Positions 1 through 9,944 of a DNA stretch of 64,000 nt are shown here, in pieces. Source of the DNA: Nocardioides faecalis (GTDB lineage Bacteria > Actinomycetota > Actinomycetes > Propionibacteriales > Nocardioidaceae); assembly GCF_018388425.1 (NCBI RefSeq), contig NZ_CP074406.1, positions 3,410,001-3,474,000 on the forward strand, written 5' to 3'. Positions within the stretch are counted from its first letter, which is position 1. The number at the start of each line of letters is the position of its first letter. Below the pieces are notes generated by a model. The model searched no databases. It was not told the DNA's origin and saw only the letters and a list, made by a program, of their open reading frames with translations. The position numbers and the translations under genes are program-made.

Positions 1-322
1 TGGCGGCCCAGGCCGCGAGGTGTCCGCCGGCGGAGTGGCCGATGGCGACACGGACGGGGTGCTCCACCGGGCAGGCGGCGATCGCGGCGCGGACGTCGGC
101 GAGGGTGTCGGCGGCACCGGTGCCGCGGCGGTACTCGATCGCCCAGGTCGCCCACCCGGCCTCGACCAGGCTCGGCACCAGCGGCTGGGCGTGCTCGATG
201 TCGTGCTCGGGCTTCCAGAAGCCGCCGTGGACGAGCACCGCCACCCCGCGCGGCGCGCCGTCGGGCAGAGTGAGCTCGGCGTACTGGCTGGGGTCGTCGC
301 CGTACGGCGTGTGCGTGGTCAT
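1..322 (-). CDS. alpha/beta hydrolase, C-terminus cut by window edge
   Basis: Only the first 107 codons lie in the window; the rest runs off the left edge. The start is the ATG at 322. The visible protein has an oxyanion-hole motif VHGGFW near residue 32 and the nucleophile elbow GHSAGGHLAAW near residue 97. This is the pattern of small esterases and lipases of the BD-FAE/kynurenine formamidase type. The catalytic Asp and His are outside the window. It follows arfB on the same strand with a 16-nt gap, so it may be the last gene of a purL-arfB-hydrolase transcript. The substrate cannot be inferred. Confidence 0.85.
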   Translation of the reverse strand, partial: MTTHTPYGDDPSQYAELTLPDGAPRGVAVLVHGGFWKPEHDIEHAQPLVPSLVEAGWATWAIEYRRGTGAADTLADVRAAIAACPVEHPVRVAIGHSAGGHLAAWAA

Positions 323-338
323 GGCGCCATGATGCGGG

Positions 339-764
339 TCAGTCGAAGCGGCCCTGGCGGCCGCGCTTGACCTCGCCGCGCCGCTTCTTGGCGCCCAGCC
401 GACGCTCCTTCGACCCCCGGGTGGGGCGCGTGGGGCGCCGCTTGGCGGGCGGTGGCGCGGACGCCTCGCGCAGCAGCAGTGTCAGCCGCTCGCGGGCGGC
501 ACGCCGGTTGTCGAGCTGGGTGCGGTGCTCGGAGGCGACGACGGTGAGGACGCCGTCGACCAGCCGCGGCGCGAGCCGGGCGAGCAGGCGCGGGCGCAGC
601 GTCTCCGGCACCGAGGCCGCGCGGGCCACGTCGAGGCTGAGCTCGACGCGGCTGTCGGTGGTGTTCACCCCCTGGCCACCGGGCCCCGAGGAGCGGGAGA
701 ACCGCTCGCCCAGCTCGGCCGCGGGCACCACCCACGACCGCGAGACCGGGAGGTCCCCCGCCAC
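339..764 (-). CDS. arfB: ArfB-type peptidyl-tRNA hydrolase (ribosome rescue)
   Basis: The 141-residue protein matches ArfB/YaeJ in length and layout. A catalytic GGQ at residues 29-31 sits in the segment SSGPGGQGVN, followed by a small globular domain. A basic, disordered C-terminal tail (KRRPTRPTRGSKERR and onward) is the part that in this family enters the empty mRNA channel. The family releases peptides from stalled non-stop ribosomes. The start is a GTG 3 nt after the purL stop, so translation is probably coupled to purL. The N-terminal domain of class I release factors is absent, which separates it from RF1/RF2. Confidence 0.9.
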   Translation of the reverse strand: MAGDLPVSRSWVVPAAELGERFSRSSGPGGQGVNTTDSRVELSLDVARAASVPETLRPRLLARLAPRLVDGVLTVVASEHRTQLDNRRAARERLTLLLREASAPPPAKRRPTRPTRGSKERRLGAKKRRGEVKRGRQGRFD

Positions 765-767
765 CTG

Positions 768-3062
768 TCAGCCGAGGGCGGCGGGCAGGGTCGCGGTCCA
801 GGCCGAGCGGACCTCCGACAGCGCGGCGTCGAAGTGGCCCTCGACGGCGAGGCTGTCGCCGCCGGTGGTGCCGAGGACCGTGGCCGGCACGCCGTGGCGC
901 TCGGCGAGCGCGACGAGCTGGTCCTCCTCGCCGTCGGCGACGGTGACCAGCACCCGCCCGACGGACTCGGAGAACAGCGCGACGAACGGGTCCTCGGCCA
1001 CGGCGGCGACGTCGACGCGGGCGCCGACCATGTGCCGCAGCGCGCCCTCGACCAGCGCCTGGGCCAGACCGCCGTCGGAGAGGTCGTGGGCCGAGGTGAG
1101 CAGCCCGGCGTCGAGCGCACTCGCCTCGCGCAGCAGCGCGGCGAGCGCCTTCTCGCGAGCCAGGTCGACGCGCGGCGGGCGGCCGCCGAGGTGACCGTGC
1201 ACGACGTGGGCCCACTCCGAGCCGGAGAGCTCCTCGGCGGTCTCGCCGAGCAGCACGATCCGCTCGCCGGCGGCCGACCAGGCCGACGGGGTGCGCTTGG
1301 TGACGTCGTCGATGACGCCGAGCACCGCGACGACGGGGGTGGGCAGGATCGCGGTCTCACCGGTCTGGTTGTAGAGGCTGACGTTGCCGCCGGTGACCGG
1401 GACGCCGAGCTCGGCGCAGGCGTCCTTGAGGCCACGGCAGGCCTCGGCGAACTGCCACATCACGGCCGGGTCCTCGGGCGAGCCGAAGTTGAGGCAGTCG
1501 CTGACCGCGAGCGGGGTGGCGCCGCCGGTGGCGACGTTGCGGTAGGCCTCGGCCAGCGCGAGCTGCGCGCCGGCGTACGGGTCGAGCTTGGCGTAGCGGC
1601 CGTTGCAGTCGGTGGCGATCGAGACGCCGAGGTTGGTCTCCTCGTCGACGCGCACCATCCCGGAGTCCGAGGGCTGGGCGAGGACGGTGTTGCCCTGCAC
1701 GTAGCGGTCGTACTGGTCGGTGATCCAGGACTTGTCGCACAGGTTGGGGCTGGCGACCAGCTGCAGCAGGGTGGCGCGCAGCTCCTCGCCGGTGCGCGGG
1801 CGGGGCAGCGCCTCGGCGGCGTCGGCCTGCAGGGTGTCCTGCCAGTCCGGGCGGGCGTAGGGGCGCTGGTAGACGGGGCCGTCGTGGGCGACGGTGCGCG
1901 GCGGCACGTCGACGACGGTCTCGCCGTGCCAGGTGATCTCGAGCCGGCCGGTGTCGGTGACCTCGCCGATCACGACGGCCTCGACGTCCCACTTCCGGCA
2001 GATCTCCATGAAGCGGTCGATGTTGGCCGGCTCGACGACCGCCATCATCCGCTCCTGCGACTCGCTCATGAGGATCTCCTCGGGCGAGAGCGTGGAGTCG
2101 CGCAGCGGGACCCGGTCGAGCTCGCAGCGCATGCCGCCGTCACCGGCGGAGGCGAGCTCGGTGGTCGCGCAGGACAGGCCGGCGCCGCCGAGGTCCTGGA
2201 TGCCGTTGACGACCTTCGCCGCGAAGAGCTCGAGCGTGCACTCGATGAGCAGCTTCTCCATGAACGGGTCGCCGACCTGGACGCTGGGGCGCTTGGCCGG
2301 ACCGTCGGCGTCGAAGGTCTCGGAGGCCAGCACGGAGACGCCGCCGATGCCGTCGCCGCCGGTGCGGGCGCCGTAGAGGACGACGAGGTTGCCCTTGCCG
2401 GTGGCGTTGGCCAGGTGCAGGTCCTCGTGCTTGAGCACGCCGATGCAGCCGGCGTTGACCAGCGGGTTGCCGAGGTAGGTGGCGTCGAAGACGGCCTCGC
2501 CGCCGATGTTCGGCAGGCCCAGGCAGTTGCCGTAGCCGCCGACGCCGGCCACGATCCCGGGCAGCACGCGAAGGGTGTCGTCGGCATCCAGCGGGCCGAA
2601 GCGCAGCGGGTCGACGACCGCGATCGGGCGCGCGCCCATCGCGATGATGTCGCGGACGATGCCACCGACGCCGGTCGCGGCGCCCTGGTAGGGCTCGACG
2701 TACGACGGGTGGTTGTGCGACTCGACCTTGAAGCTGACCGCGTAGCCCTGGCCGATGTCGATGACGCCGGCGTTCTCGCCGATGCCGGCGAGCATCGGGC
2801 CGATCGGGGTCTCCTGCGGCAGCTCGCCGAACTGCTTGAGGTGCACCTTGGAGGACTTGTAGGAGCAGTGCTCGCTCCACATCACCGAGTACATGGCCAG
2901 CTCGGAGGCGGTCGGCCGGCGGCCGAGGATCTCCTTGATCCGGTCGTACTCGTCGGCCTTGAGGCCGAGGTCGGCCCACGGCTGATCGCGGTCGGGGTCC
3001 CCGGCCGCCACGGCGACGGTGTCGAGCGTGGAACGGGACGGTGCGGATCGGGTGTCGGCCAC
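768..3062 (-). CDS. purL: phosphoribosylformylglycinamidine synthase subunit PurL
   Basis: This is the small-type FGAM synthetase of step 4 of purine synthesis (764 residues). It acts with PurS and PurQ, which are encoded about 3 kb away at 5.7-6.6 kb. Signature segments include WSEHCSYK (62-69), KVESHNHPS (112-120) and the second-half motif [12 protein letters not shown]. The N-terminal roughly 25 residues are Ser/Thr-rich and longer than in most homologues, so a start further in is possible. The GTG at 3062 is preferred because a TAGCCT hexamer lies 6 nt upstream, which fits a leaderless transcript. arfB follows after 3 nt. Confidence 0.96.
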   Translation of the reverse strand: MADTRSAPSRSTLDTVAVAAGDPDRDQPWADLGLKADEYDRIKEILGRRPTASELAMYSVMWSEHCSYKSSKVHLKQFGELPQETPIGPMLAGIGENAGVIDIGQGYAVSFKVESHNHPSYVEPYQGAATGVGGIVRDIIAMGARPIAVVDPLRFGPLDADDTLRVLPGIVAGVGGYGNCLGLPNIGGEAVFDATYLGNPLVNAGCIGVLKHEDLHLANATGKGNLVVLYGARTGGDGIGGVSVLASETFDADGPAKRPSVQVGDPFMEKLLIECTLELFAAKVVNGIQDLGGAGLSCATTELASAGDGGMRCELDRVPLRDSTLSPEEILMSESQERMMAVVEPANIDRFMEICRKWDVEAVVIGEVTDTGRLEITWHGETVVDVPPRTVAHDGPVYQRPYARPDWQDTLQADAAEALPRPRTGEELRATLLQLVASPNLCDKSWITDQYDRYVQGNTVLAQPSDSGMVRVDEETNLGVSIATDCNGRYAKLDPYAGAQLALAEAYRNVATGGATPLAVSDCLNFGSPEDPAVMWQFAEACRGLKDACAELGVPVTGGNVSLYNQTGETAILPTPVVAVLGVIDDVTKRTPSAWSAAGERIVLLGETAEELSGSEWAHVVHGHLGGRPPRVDLAREKALAALLREASALDAGLLTSAHDLSDGGLAQALVEGALRHMVGARVDVAAVAEDPFVALFSESVGRVLVTVADGEEDQLVALAERHGVPATVLGTTGGDSLAVEGHFDAALSEVRSAWTATLPAALG

Positions 3063-3068
3063 GGGGCA

Positions 3069-3074
3069 AGGCTA
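3069..3074 (-). promoter_or_regulatory. -10 element of purL, leaderless
   Basis: On the minus strand TAGCCT is separated by 6 nt from the purL GTG, so transcription would begin at or next to the start codon. No Shine-Dalgarno is present. Confidence 0.55.
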
Positions 3075-3125
3075 TCGGCGCCGACGCCGGTCCGTTCAGC
3101 CGGTCGGGCGCGGCAACCCCGGCGA

Positions 3126-3168
3126 GAACTACAGGTTTGTAGTTCAACACGAGGCCTGTTACTCGTGT
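3126..3168. promoter_or_regulatory. two adjacent inverted repeats, probable operators
   Basis: Two perfect dyads lie side by side between the divergent purL and DUF1906 genes. The first has arms GAACTACA and TGTAGTTC around GGTT (3126-3145). The second has arms ACACGAG and CTCGTGT around an 8-nt spacer (3147-3168). The first resembles the TACTACA/TGTAGTA half sites reported for BlaI-family repressors. That similarity is from memory and the assignment is inference. Confidence 0.5.
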
Positions 3169-3233
3169 GATTGGTGTGGTTATGGTGACCAGGCTTCGCA
3201 CCACCAGCCCCACCTTCCCCTGGAGTTTCTCCG

Positions 3234-4712
3234 ATGTCTGCCCGGCTCACGCCCACCTCCATCCGCCGATCCCCGGCGCCGTCCGCGCGCCGCCGCGGCA
3301 GGTCGCTGCGTACCGCGGTGGGCACGCTGAGCGCCGTCGTCGCGCTCGCCGGCCTGGTCACCGTGCAGGCCTCGACCCAGACGGCGGCACAGGGGTCCGG
3401 CGCGGCCGAGCCCGCCGCCACCCTGGTCGCCGCTCAGGTGGCGGCCAAGAAGAAGAGCACCAACCCGCCCACCCCGGGCGCATTCACCGGCTACGGCTTC
3501 GACCAGTGCCTGGCGCCCAGCCAGGCCGCGATGGACGTCTGGCTCAAGCACTCGCCGTTCCTGGCCGTCGGCATCTACATCTCCGGCAACTCCCGGCACT
3601 GCCGCAACCAGCCCAACCTGACCCCGACCTGGGTCTCCAACCAGCTGGCCAAGGGCTGGAAGCTGCTGCCGATCACGCTCGGGCCGCAGTCCTCGTGCGT
3701 GGGCCGCTACCCGAAGTACGGCAAGAACATCGACCCCACCATCAGCACGTCGAAGACCGGCTCGTGGGCCGCGGCCCGCAAGCAGGCGGTGGCCGAGGCG
3801 GACACCGCCGTCGCCACCGCGCGCAACCTGGGCATCGTCCCGGGCAGCACCCTGTTCTACGACCTCGAGGGCTGGAGCGACTACCGCAACGCGACGTGCC
3901 GTGAGGCCTCCCTGGCCTTCCTCAGCGCCTGGACCGTCCAGGTCCGCAAGCTCGGCTACAAGTCCGGTGTCTACTCCAGCGCCGGCTCCGGGATGCGCGT
4001 CCTCGACGACGCCCGCAAGGAGCGCCGCAGCGACGTCACCCTGCCCGACCAGATCTGGATCGCGCGCTGGGACGGCAAGGCCAACACCTCCACCAGCTAC
4101 ATCTCCGACGCGGGTTGGAAGAAGGCCCGGATCAAGCAGTACCGCGGCGGCCACGACGAGACCTGGGGCGGCGTGAAGATCAACATCGACTCCAACTACC
4201 TCGACCTCGGTGACTCGACCCCGGCCAAGGAGACGCACTGCGGCGGCGTGCGGGTCGACCTGATCCGCTACCGGGCGCTCAAGCCCAAGACCGCCAGCTA
4301 CACGCCCTCGGCTCCCGTGGTGAAGGCGCTGCAGTGCCTGCTGACCGAGAAGGGCCTCTACCGCGGCCGGATCACCGGCAACTTCAACAAGGCCACCGGC
4401 AAGGCCGCGGGCGCGTGGCAGCAGGCCACCGGCCGGCCGACCTCCACCGTCCGCTGGCGTCGCCTGGACTGGGTCACCCTGCTGTCGGCCGGCACCCGGC
4501 CGATGCTGAAGACCGGCTCCACCGGCCCCGACGTACGACGGGTGCAGCGCGCCGTCGGCGCCGCGATGCCGAAGCGGAAGGTCCCGATCACCGGCCGCTA
4601 CGACGCCACGACCGCCGCCCACGTCGCGGCCTACAACAAGGTCGCCGGCGCCGGGAAGACCGGCCAGGTCAAGAGTGCGACCTGGGCCCGGCTCGCCCGC
4701 GGGGTGTACTGA
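3234..4712 (+). CDS. secreted DUF1906 (Rv2525c-like) glycoside-hydrolase-like protein
   Basis: The 492-residue protein begins with a basic, Arg-pair-rich signal region and a hydrophobic core (about residues 27-48), so it is exported by Sec or Tat. Residues about 80-345 form the DUF1906 TIM-barrel-like domain, beginning YGFDQCLAPS and carrying the acidic strand FYDLEGWSDY. Two peptidoglycan-binding-like modules follow (about 363-420 and 424-492). Such proteins are thought to act on or bind the cell wall; activity is unproven. The ATG is supported by GGAG at 3222-3225, 8 nt upstream. Its promoter shares the purL intergenic region with the two dyads. A strong hairpin follows the stop. Confidence 0.85.
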   Translation: MSARLTPTSIRRSPAPSARRRGRSLRTAVGTLSAVVALAGLVTVQASTQTAAQGSGAAEPAATLVAAQVAAKKKSTNPPTPGAFTGYGFDQCLAPSQAAMDVWLKHSPFLAVGIYISGNSRHCRNQPNLTPTWVSNQLAKGWKLLPITLGPQSSCVGRYPKYGKNIDPTISTSKTGSWAAARKQAVAEADTAVATARNLGIVPGSTLFYDLEGWSDYRNATCREASLAFLSAWTVQVRKLGYKSGVYSSAGSGMRVLDDARKERRSDVTLPDQIWIARWDGKANTSTSYISDAGWKKARIKQYRGGHDETWGGVKINIDSNYLDLGDSTPAKETHCGGVRVDLIRYRALKPKTASYTPSAPVVKALQCLLTEKGLYRGRITGNFNKATGKAAGAWQQATGRPTSTVRWRRLDWVTLLSAGTRPMLKTGSTGPDVRRVQRAVGAAMPKRKVPITGRYDATTAAHVAAYNKVAGAGKTGQVKSATWARLARGVY

Positions 4713-4726
4713 GCAACAGAGCAGTC

Positions 4727-4758
4727 GTCAGGGCCGCGGCACTCGCCGCGGCCCTGAC
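4727..4758 (+). terminator. hairpin terminator after the DUF1906 gene
   Basis: A perfect 14-bp stem (GTCAGGGCCGCGGC and its complement) with a 4-nt loop starts 15 nt after the stop. There is no U-tract, as is common for actinobacterial terminators. Confidence 0.6.
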
Positions 4759-4830
4759 GTGCACCTCGAGGACGCACCGGGGTCGCACCCGGGCGGTTTC
4801 GGCAGCCGCGCTCGGGGCAGACGTGGCGCC

Positions 4831-5709
4831 GTGGGGACTCCTGAGAACGATCCGACGCAGCAGCGGCGCCCGCCCGTGCCTCCGCCGACGGTCCCGACCG
4901 CTCCGCGGGACCAGGGCGCTCTGGGCGCCTGGGCCGGCCGGCCGGTGCCCGGCACGCTGCCACCGCTGCCGACGGCACCGACGGCACCGACGGCACCGAC
5001 GGCACCGGCCACGGCAGGCCGACGTGGGGACAACGGCCACCCGCGCGGGCGGGGGAAGGCGCTGCTCGTCGTACCGCTCGCCCTCGGGGCGCTGCTCGTG
5101 GGTGCGGGCGCGGGCGCCGGGGCGACGTACCTGGTCGTCTCCGACGACCCCGCAGCCGCCGACCTGCCGGCGCTGCCGGACCGGCTCGACGAGCGGTTCG
5201 TCGCAAAGTCAGCCGTGACGCCCGAGGAGAGCGGCGCCACCACGAGCTCCGACAGGTCCGGGGTGGAGAGGTTCAACCAGGCCGCCGAGGCCGAGGACAA
5301 GAAGGCCGGGGAAGTCCTCGGCGCCCTCCACGGGAAGGCGACGGCGCGCTCGTACATGGACGTCGCCGCGGCCGCGGACGACAGCCGGGCGGCCCGCCCG
5401 GCCCAGTTCGCCGTCACCGTGGTCCCGGGTGACGCGGGCCTGGTCATCCCCCACGGCCCGTTCGAGATCGACCAGCCTGGCCAGGGGACGCGGCTCAGCG
5501 AGATCGACGGTCACCGCTGCGCCACGTACTGGACGCGGCCGGTAGACCCGTCCAGCGATCAGCCGACGAACGGGGAGCCGACGGCCGGGAACTATCAGGT
5601 CGAGTGCCGCGCCGAGCGCGACGGCCTCACCTACGACATCTACACCTCGGGCCTGACGCCCGAGGAGACGGTGCACTACCTCGACCTCGTACTCGAGAAG
5701 ACCAAGTAG
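4831..5709 (+). CDS. membrane-anchored protein with proline-rich cytoplasmic N-terminus
   Basis: No family was recognised. The GTG at 4831 gives 292 residues. About 65 Pro/Ala/Thr-rich residues come first, including four TAP repeats encoded by a 9-bp DNA repeat near 4975-5010. One transmembrane helix follows (KALLVVPLALGALLVG onward), then an extracellular domain of about 200 residues with two Cys (GHRCATYW and VECRAERDG) that could pair. The layout resembles secreted or sensor-like single-pass proteins of actinobacteria. A GTG at 4675 is in frame but overlaps the previous gene and lies before the terminator, so the downstream start was chosen. It converges on purQ. Confidence 0.7.
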   Translation: MGTPENDPTQQRRPPVPPPTVPTAPRDQGALGAWAGRPVPGTLPPLPTAPTAPTAPTAPATAGRRGDNGHPRGRGKALLVVPLALGALLVGAGAGAGATYLVVSDDPAAADLPALPDRLDERFVAKSAVTPEESGATTSSDRSGVERFNQAAEAEDKKAGEVLGALHGKATARSYMDVAAAADDSRAARPAQFAVTVVPGDAGLVIPHGPFEIDQPGQGTRLSEIDGHRCATYWTRPVDPSSDQPTNGEPTAGNYQVECRAERDGLTYDIYTSGLTPEETVHYLDLVLEKTK

Positions 5710-5728
5710 CGGCGGAGCCCTCCTCGGC

Positions 5729-6393
<665 letters not shown>

Positions 6394-6397
<4 letters not shown>

Positions 6398-6639
6398 CGC
6401 TCGACGCTCACGGAGTAGTCCTCGATGACCGGGTTGGACAGCAGCGTCTCGGCCATCTTCTCGACCTCGGCGAGCACCTCGTCGGTGACCTCGCCGTCGA
6501 GCTCGAGCTCGAACCGCTTGCCCTGGCGGACGTCGGTGACGCCGGTGAAGCCCAGGCGGGGCAACGCACCGAGCACCGCCTTCCCCTGGGGGTCGAGGAT
6601 CTCGGGCTTCGGCATGACAGCTACGACGACTCGGGCCAC
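6394..6639 (-). CDS. purS: FGAM synthase subunit PurS
   Basis: The 81-residue protein bridges PurL and PurQ in the FGAM synthase complex. It has the family sequence [20 protein letters not shown] at the N-terminus and a short alpha/beta fold. The GTG at 6639 gives the usual length. A longer reading frame from 6681 would add residues that homologues lack and would pass through the promoter. The stop overlaps the purQ start by 4 nt. Confidence 0.95.
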
Positions 6640-6646
6640 GCCCCGG

Positions 6647-6652
6647 AGTCTA
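6647..6652 (-). promoter_or_regulatory. -10 element of purSQ, leaderless
   Basis: TAGACT on the minus strand lies 7 nt from the purS GTG, with no Shine-Dalgarno between. Confidence 0.6.
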
Positions 6653-6714
6653 GTGGCGGGCGAGCGCCAACCTGACACCACGCTCCCGCTCGGACACGGG
6701 TGCAGACTGGCTCC

Positions 6715-7227
6715 ATGAGCATCCCCACCACAGGAAACGACCCCAACCGTTCACTGCTCAGGCTCGACTATCCCCAGTCCCTGGCCGTGTACGACGACTA
6801 CCCGGCCGCGCAGCGCACGGTCGACTACCTCTCCGACCGGGGCTTCCCGGTCCAGAACTGCATGATCGTGGGCACCGACCTCAAGCAGGTCGAACGGATC
6901 ACCGGACGACTGACCGCCGGGAAGGTCGCGGCGGGCGGTGCGATGAGCGGGATCTGGTTCGGCCTGTTCGTCGGCCTCCTGCTCAGCTTCTTCGGCGGCG
7001 AGGGCGAGGTGCTGGCGATCGTGCTGTCCTCGGCGTTGATCGGCCTGGCGTTCGGCGTGGTCTTCGCGCTGCTCAGCTTCGTGGCGACCCGGGGCCGACG
7101 CGACTTCTCCTCGGTCAACGCCGTCGTCGCCACCCGCTACGAGGTGCTCGTGGAGCACAAGGTCGCCGGCCAGGCCCGCGACCTGCTCGCCACGCTCCCC
7201 GGCGCGCTGCCCGACCCGTTCAGCTGA
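6715..7227 (+). CDS. general stress protein 17M-like membrane protein
   Basis: The 170-residue protein begins with a soluble domain of about 75 residues that fits the GsP17M-like family (LAVYDDYPAAQRTVDYLSDR, then the V-x-N-x-M-I-V strand). Two hydrophobic helices follow (about 80-130), with a C-terminal segment ending EVLVEHKVAGQARDLL. Proteins of this build are common in actinobacteria and their role is unknown; a stress link is by family name only. The ATG at 6715 was preferred to an in-frame GTG at 6700 because it matches where homologous sequence begins. Confidence 0.75.
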   Translation: MSIPTTGNDPNRSLLRLDYPQSLAVYDDYPAAQRTVDYLSDRGFPVQNCMIVGTDLKQVERITGRLTAGKVAAGGAMSGIWFGLFVGLLLSFFGGEGEVLAIVLSSALIGLAFGVVFALLSFVATRGRRDFSSVNAVVATRYEVLVEHKVAGQARDLLATLPGALPDPFS

Positions 7228-7284
7228 CCGACCGGCCCGACCGGTCCGGCCGACCGGCCGCTGACCTGAGCGCAGCGGCGCCGG

Positions 7285-8847
7285 TCAGGACAGCTCGCGC
7301 TTGAGGATCTTGCCGGTGGCGGTCATCGGCAGCGCGTCGACGATCTCGACGATCCGCGGGTACTTGTAGGCCGCCATCTGCTCCTTGCCCCAGGCCACGA
7401 TCTCCTCCGGCGTCGCGGACGCACCGGGCTCGAGGATGACCACGGCCTTGATCTCCTCGCCGTGGGTCTCGTGCGGCACCCCGATGACCGCGGCCAGCGA
7501 GATCGCGGGGTGGGTGAGCAGCACCTCCTCGATCTCACGGGGATAGACGTTGTAGCCGCCGCGGATGATCATGTCCTTGGAGCGGTCGACGATGTAGTAC
7601 CAGCCGTCGGCGTCCTTGCGGCCGAGGTCGCCGGAGCGGAACCAGCCGTCCGGGCTGATCGCCTGGGCGGTCGCCTCGGGCCGCTTGTAGTAGCCCTTCA
7701 TCACGTTGTCGCCGCGGATCGCGATCTCACCGATCCGCTCGGCGCCGTCCTCGCGGACGTCGTCCCAGCCGTCCGGGTCGATCAGCTTCATCTCCACACC
7801 GCGGATCGGGGTGCCGATGGAGCCCACCCGGACGGGCTCGCCGTACGGCGAGAAGCTGGCGACCGGCGAGGTCTCGGACAGCCCGTAGCCCTCGAGGATC
7901 GTGACGCCGAAGCGCTCCTCGAAGCGGTGGTGCACCTCGACCGGAAGCGCCGCCCCGCCGGCGACCGCGACGCGGAGGTTGTTGGCCAGGGTGGCGACGT
8001 CGACGCTGTCGTCGAGCGCGCCCAGCAGGCCCCAGTACATGGTGGGCACGCCGGCGAAGAAGGTGACCTTCTCGCTCAGCATCAGCGAGATCGCCGCCTT
8101 GGGCTCGAAGCGGGGCAGCATGACGACGGTGCCGCCGTAGGCGAAGGCACCGTTCTGGATCACGGTCTGGCCGAAGGAGTGGAACAGCGGCAGCACGCAC
8201 AGGTAGGTGTCGGGGTGGGCGGCGTCGGCGCCGAAGAGCGACTCGCTGGCCAGCGCGTTGGAGCGCATGTTGCGGTGGGTGAGCTCGGCACCCTTGGGCT
8301 GCCCGGTGGTGCCGGAGGTGTAGAGGATGACCGCGGTGTCGTCGTCGGCGACGTCGACGGTGTCGAACGTGGCCGGCTGGCCGGCCACTGCGGCACCGAA
8401 GGTCTGTGCGCCCTCGATCGGCGACGGCGCCGCCGGGTCGGCGGTGATGAGGAAGAAGTGCTCGCACCCCTCGGCCGTCCCGAAGCCCTCGAACGCCTCC
8501 TTGCCGATGGGCAGGTCCGGGGTGCCCTCGAACGCGAAGAGCGCCTTCGCGTCGGAGTCGCCGAGGTGGTAGGCCACCTCCCGGCCCTTGAGCAGCACGT
8601 TGAGCGGCACGACCGTCGCCCCGGCCTTGAGGATGCCGTTGTAGACGATCGAGAAGTAGGGCAGGTTCGGGCAGCTCAGCGCCACCTTGTCGCCGGGCCC
8701 GATGCCGCGGGAGACGAGCAGGTTCGCCACCTGGTTGGCCGCGGCGTCGACCTGCGGATAGCTCAGCCGGGTCTCACCCAGGACGATCGCGGTGCGCTCG
8801 GGGAACTCCCGGGCGCTGTTCTCGAGGAAACCGGCGAGGTTCGTCAT
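7285..8847 (-). CDS. long-chain acyl-CoA ligase (FadD-like)
   Basis: The 520-residue AMP-forming synthetase activates a carboxylic acid, probably a fatty acid, to its CoA thioester. Visible motifs are the P-loop ILYTSGTTGQPKG (174-186), GYGLSETSP, the hinge/adenylate-binding GDLGRKDADGWYYIVDRSKD, and the C-terminal catalytic Lys in ATGKILKREL. There is no signal or membrane segment. The ATG at 8847 has TACATT 6 nt upstream and no Shine-Dalgarno, so it is probably leaderless. It lies downstream of purC on the same strand but has its own promoter. Chain-length preference cannot be read from sequence. Confidence 0.92.
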   Translation of the reverse strand: MTNLAGFLENSAREFPERTAIVLGETRLSYPQVDAAANQVANLLVSRGIGPGDKVALSCPNLPYFSIVYNGILKAGATVVPLNVLLKGREVAYHLGDSDAKALFAFEGTPDLPIGKEAFEGFGTAEGCEHFFLITADPAAPSPIEGAQTFGAAVAGQPATFDTVDVADDDTAVILYTSGTTGQPKGAELTHRNMRSNALASESLFGADAAHPDTYLCVLPLFHSFGQTVIQNGAFAYGGTVVMLPRFEPKAAISLMLSEKVTFFAGVPTMYWGLLGALDDSVDVATLANNLRVAVAGGAALPVEVHHRFEERFGVTILEGYGLSETSPVASFSPYGEPVRVGSIGTPIRGVEMKLIDPDGWDDVREDGAERIGEIAIRGDNVMKGYYKRPEATAQAISPDGWFRSGDLGRKDADGWYYIVDRSKDMIIRGGYNVYPREIEEVLLTHPAISLAAVIGVPHETHGEEIKAVVILEPGASATPEEIVAWGKEQMAAYKYPRIVEIVDALPMTATGKILKRELS

Positions 8848-8853
8848 GCAGGC

Positions 8854-8859
8854 AATGTA
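8854..8859 (-). promoter_or_regulatory. -10 element of the acyl-CoA ligase, leaderless
   Basis: TACATT on the minus strand is separated from the ATG at 8847 by 6 nt. Confidence 0.5.
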
Positions 8860-8918
8860 CGTGCCCGGCCGCAGCGCCTCCGCGCCCCGGGACCAGCGCT
8901 CCCGCGCCCCGGGATCCG

Positions 8919-9836
8919 TCAGAAGCGCTCGCCGGTGAGCCGCTCGTAGGCCTCCAGGTAGCGGCTGCGGGTGCGCTCGATGACCTCGGCCGGCAGCGGC
9001 GGCGGCGCTTCGCCGGAGGAGCGGTCCCAGCCGGACTCGGGCGAGAGCGCCCAGTTGCGCACGATCTGCTTGTCGTACGACGGCTGCGTGCGCCCCGGCT
9101 GCCAGTCGTCGGCGGGCCAGTACCGCGAGGAGTCGGGGGTGAGCACCTCGTCGGCCAGCACGATGGGCGGCGGGGTGACGTCGCCGGCGACGGCGGGCAG
9201 CACGCCGAACTCGAGCTTGGTGTCGGCCAGGATGATGCCGCGCTCGCGGGCGATCTCCTCGGCGCGACCGTAGACGGCCAGCGTCAGGTCGCGCAGCGTC
9301 TCCGCCGTACCGCTGCCGACGGTCTCCACGATCGCGTCGAAGGAGACGTTCTCGTCGTGGTCGCCGAGCTCGGCCTTCGTGGCGGGGGTGAAGATCGGTG
9401 CGGGCAGCCGGCTGCCGTCCTCCAGGCCGGCGGGCAGCGCGACGCCGCACACCTCGCCGCTCGCGCGGTAGTCGAGGAGGCCGGAGCCGGTCAGGTAGCC
9501 GCGGGCCACGCACTCGACGGGGAACATGTCGAGCCGCTCGCAGATCACCGCGCGCCCGCGCACCGCCTCGGGCACGTCGGTGGAGATGACGTGGTTGGGC
9601 ACCAGGTCGGCCAGCTGCTCGAACCACCACAGCGACATCCGGGTGAGGATCTCGCCCTTGTCCGGGATGGTCGTCTCCAGCACGAAGTCGAAGATGGAGA
9701 GCCGGTCGCTGGCCACCATCAGCAGCTTGCCGGCGTGCTCGCCGTCGGTGACCTCGTAGAGGTCGCGCACCTTGCCCGAGTGCAGGTGGCGGGCCCCGGG
9801 CAGCTCGGGGGCGGGCGGGATGTTCGCGAGGGTCAC
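8919..9836 (-). CDS. purC: SAICAR synthetase
   Basis: Phosphoribosylaminoimidazole-succinocarboxamide synthase, the step that condenses CAIR with aspartate (305 residues). The SAICAR synthetase signatures SGKVRDLYE near the N-terminus, SDRLSIFDF, and VECVARGYLTGSG are present. The length is typical of the longer bacterial/yeast-like type. The start is GTG at 9836, with TAGGCT 7 nt upstream. It is divergent from the sulfotransferase gene. Confidence 0.96.
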   Translation of the reverse strand: MTLANIPPAPELPGARHLHSGKVRDLYEVTDGEHAGKLLMVASDRLSIFDFVLETTIPDKGEILTRMSLWWFEQLADLVPNHVISTDVPEAVRGRAVICERLDMFPVECVARGYLTGSGLLDYRASGEVCGVALPAGLEDGSRLPAPIFTPATKAELGDHDENVSFDAIVETVGSGTAETLRDLTLAVYGRAEEIARERGIILADTKLEFGVLPAVAGDVTPPPIVLADEVLTPDSSRYWPADDWQPGRTQPSYDKQIVRNWALSPESGWDRSSGEAPPPLPAEVIERTRSRYLEAYERLTGERF

Positions 9837-9843
9837 GGGCGAC

Positions 9844-9849
9844 AGCCTA
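9844..9849 (-). promoter_or_regulatory. -10 element of purC, leaderless
   Basis: TAGGCT on the minus strand lies 7 nt from the purC GTG. Confidence 0.6.
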
Positions 9850-9867
9850 TTGAGCCGCGCGATCCCG

Positions 9868-9897
9868 TTGCCGCAACCCCTTCGGCGTATCTAGACT
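9868..9897 (+). promoter_or_regulatory. promoter of the sulfotransferase gene
   Basis: TTGCCG (9868-9873) and TAGACT (9892-9897) are separated by 18 bp, a housekeeping-type promoter. The predicted leader is about 40 nt, in contrast to the leaderless neighbour purC. Confidence 0.5.
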
Positions 9898-9944
9898 GAC
9901 TTACTGGACATCATCTGCGGATCGCCTGAGGATCGGAGCGCGCG

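Noticed and set aside
4675..4830. N-terminal extension of the 4831 membrane protein
   Set aside because: It overlaps the DUF1906 gene, crosses its terminator hairpin, and has an unrelated composition.
7228..7284. Repeated GACCGG units between two convergent genes as a terminator
   Set aside because: The dyad is imperfect and short; alternative pairings are equally good.
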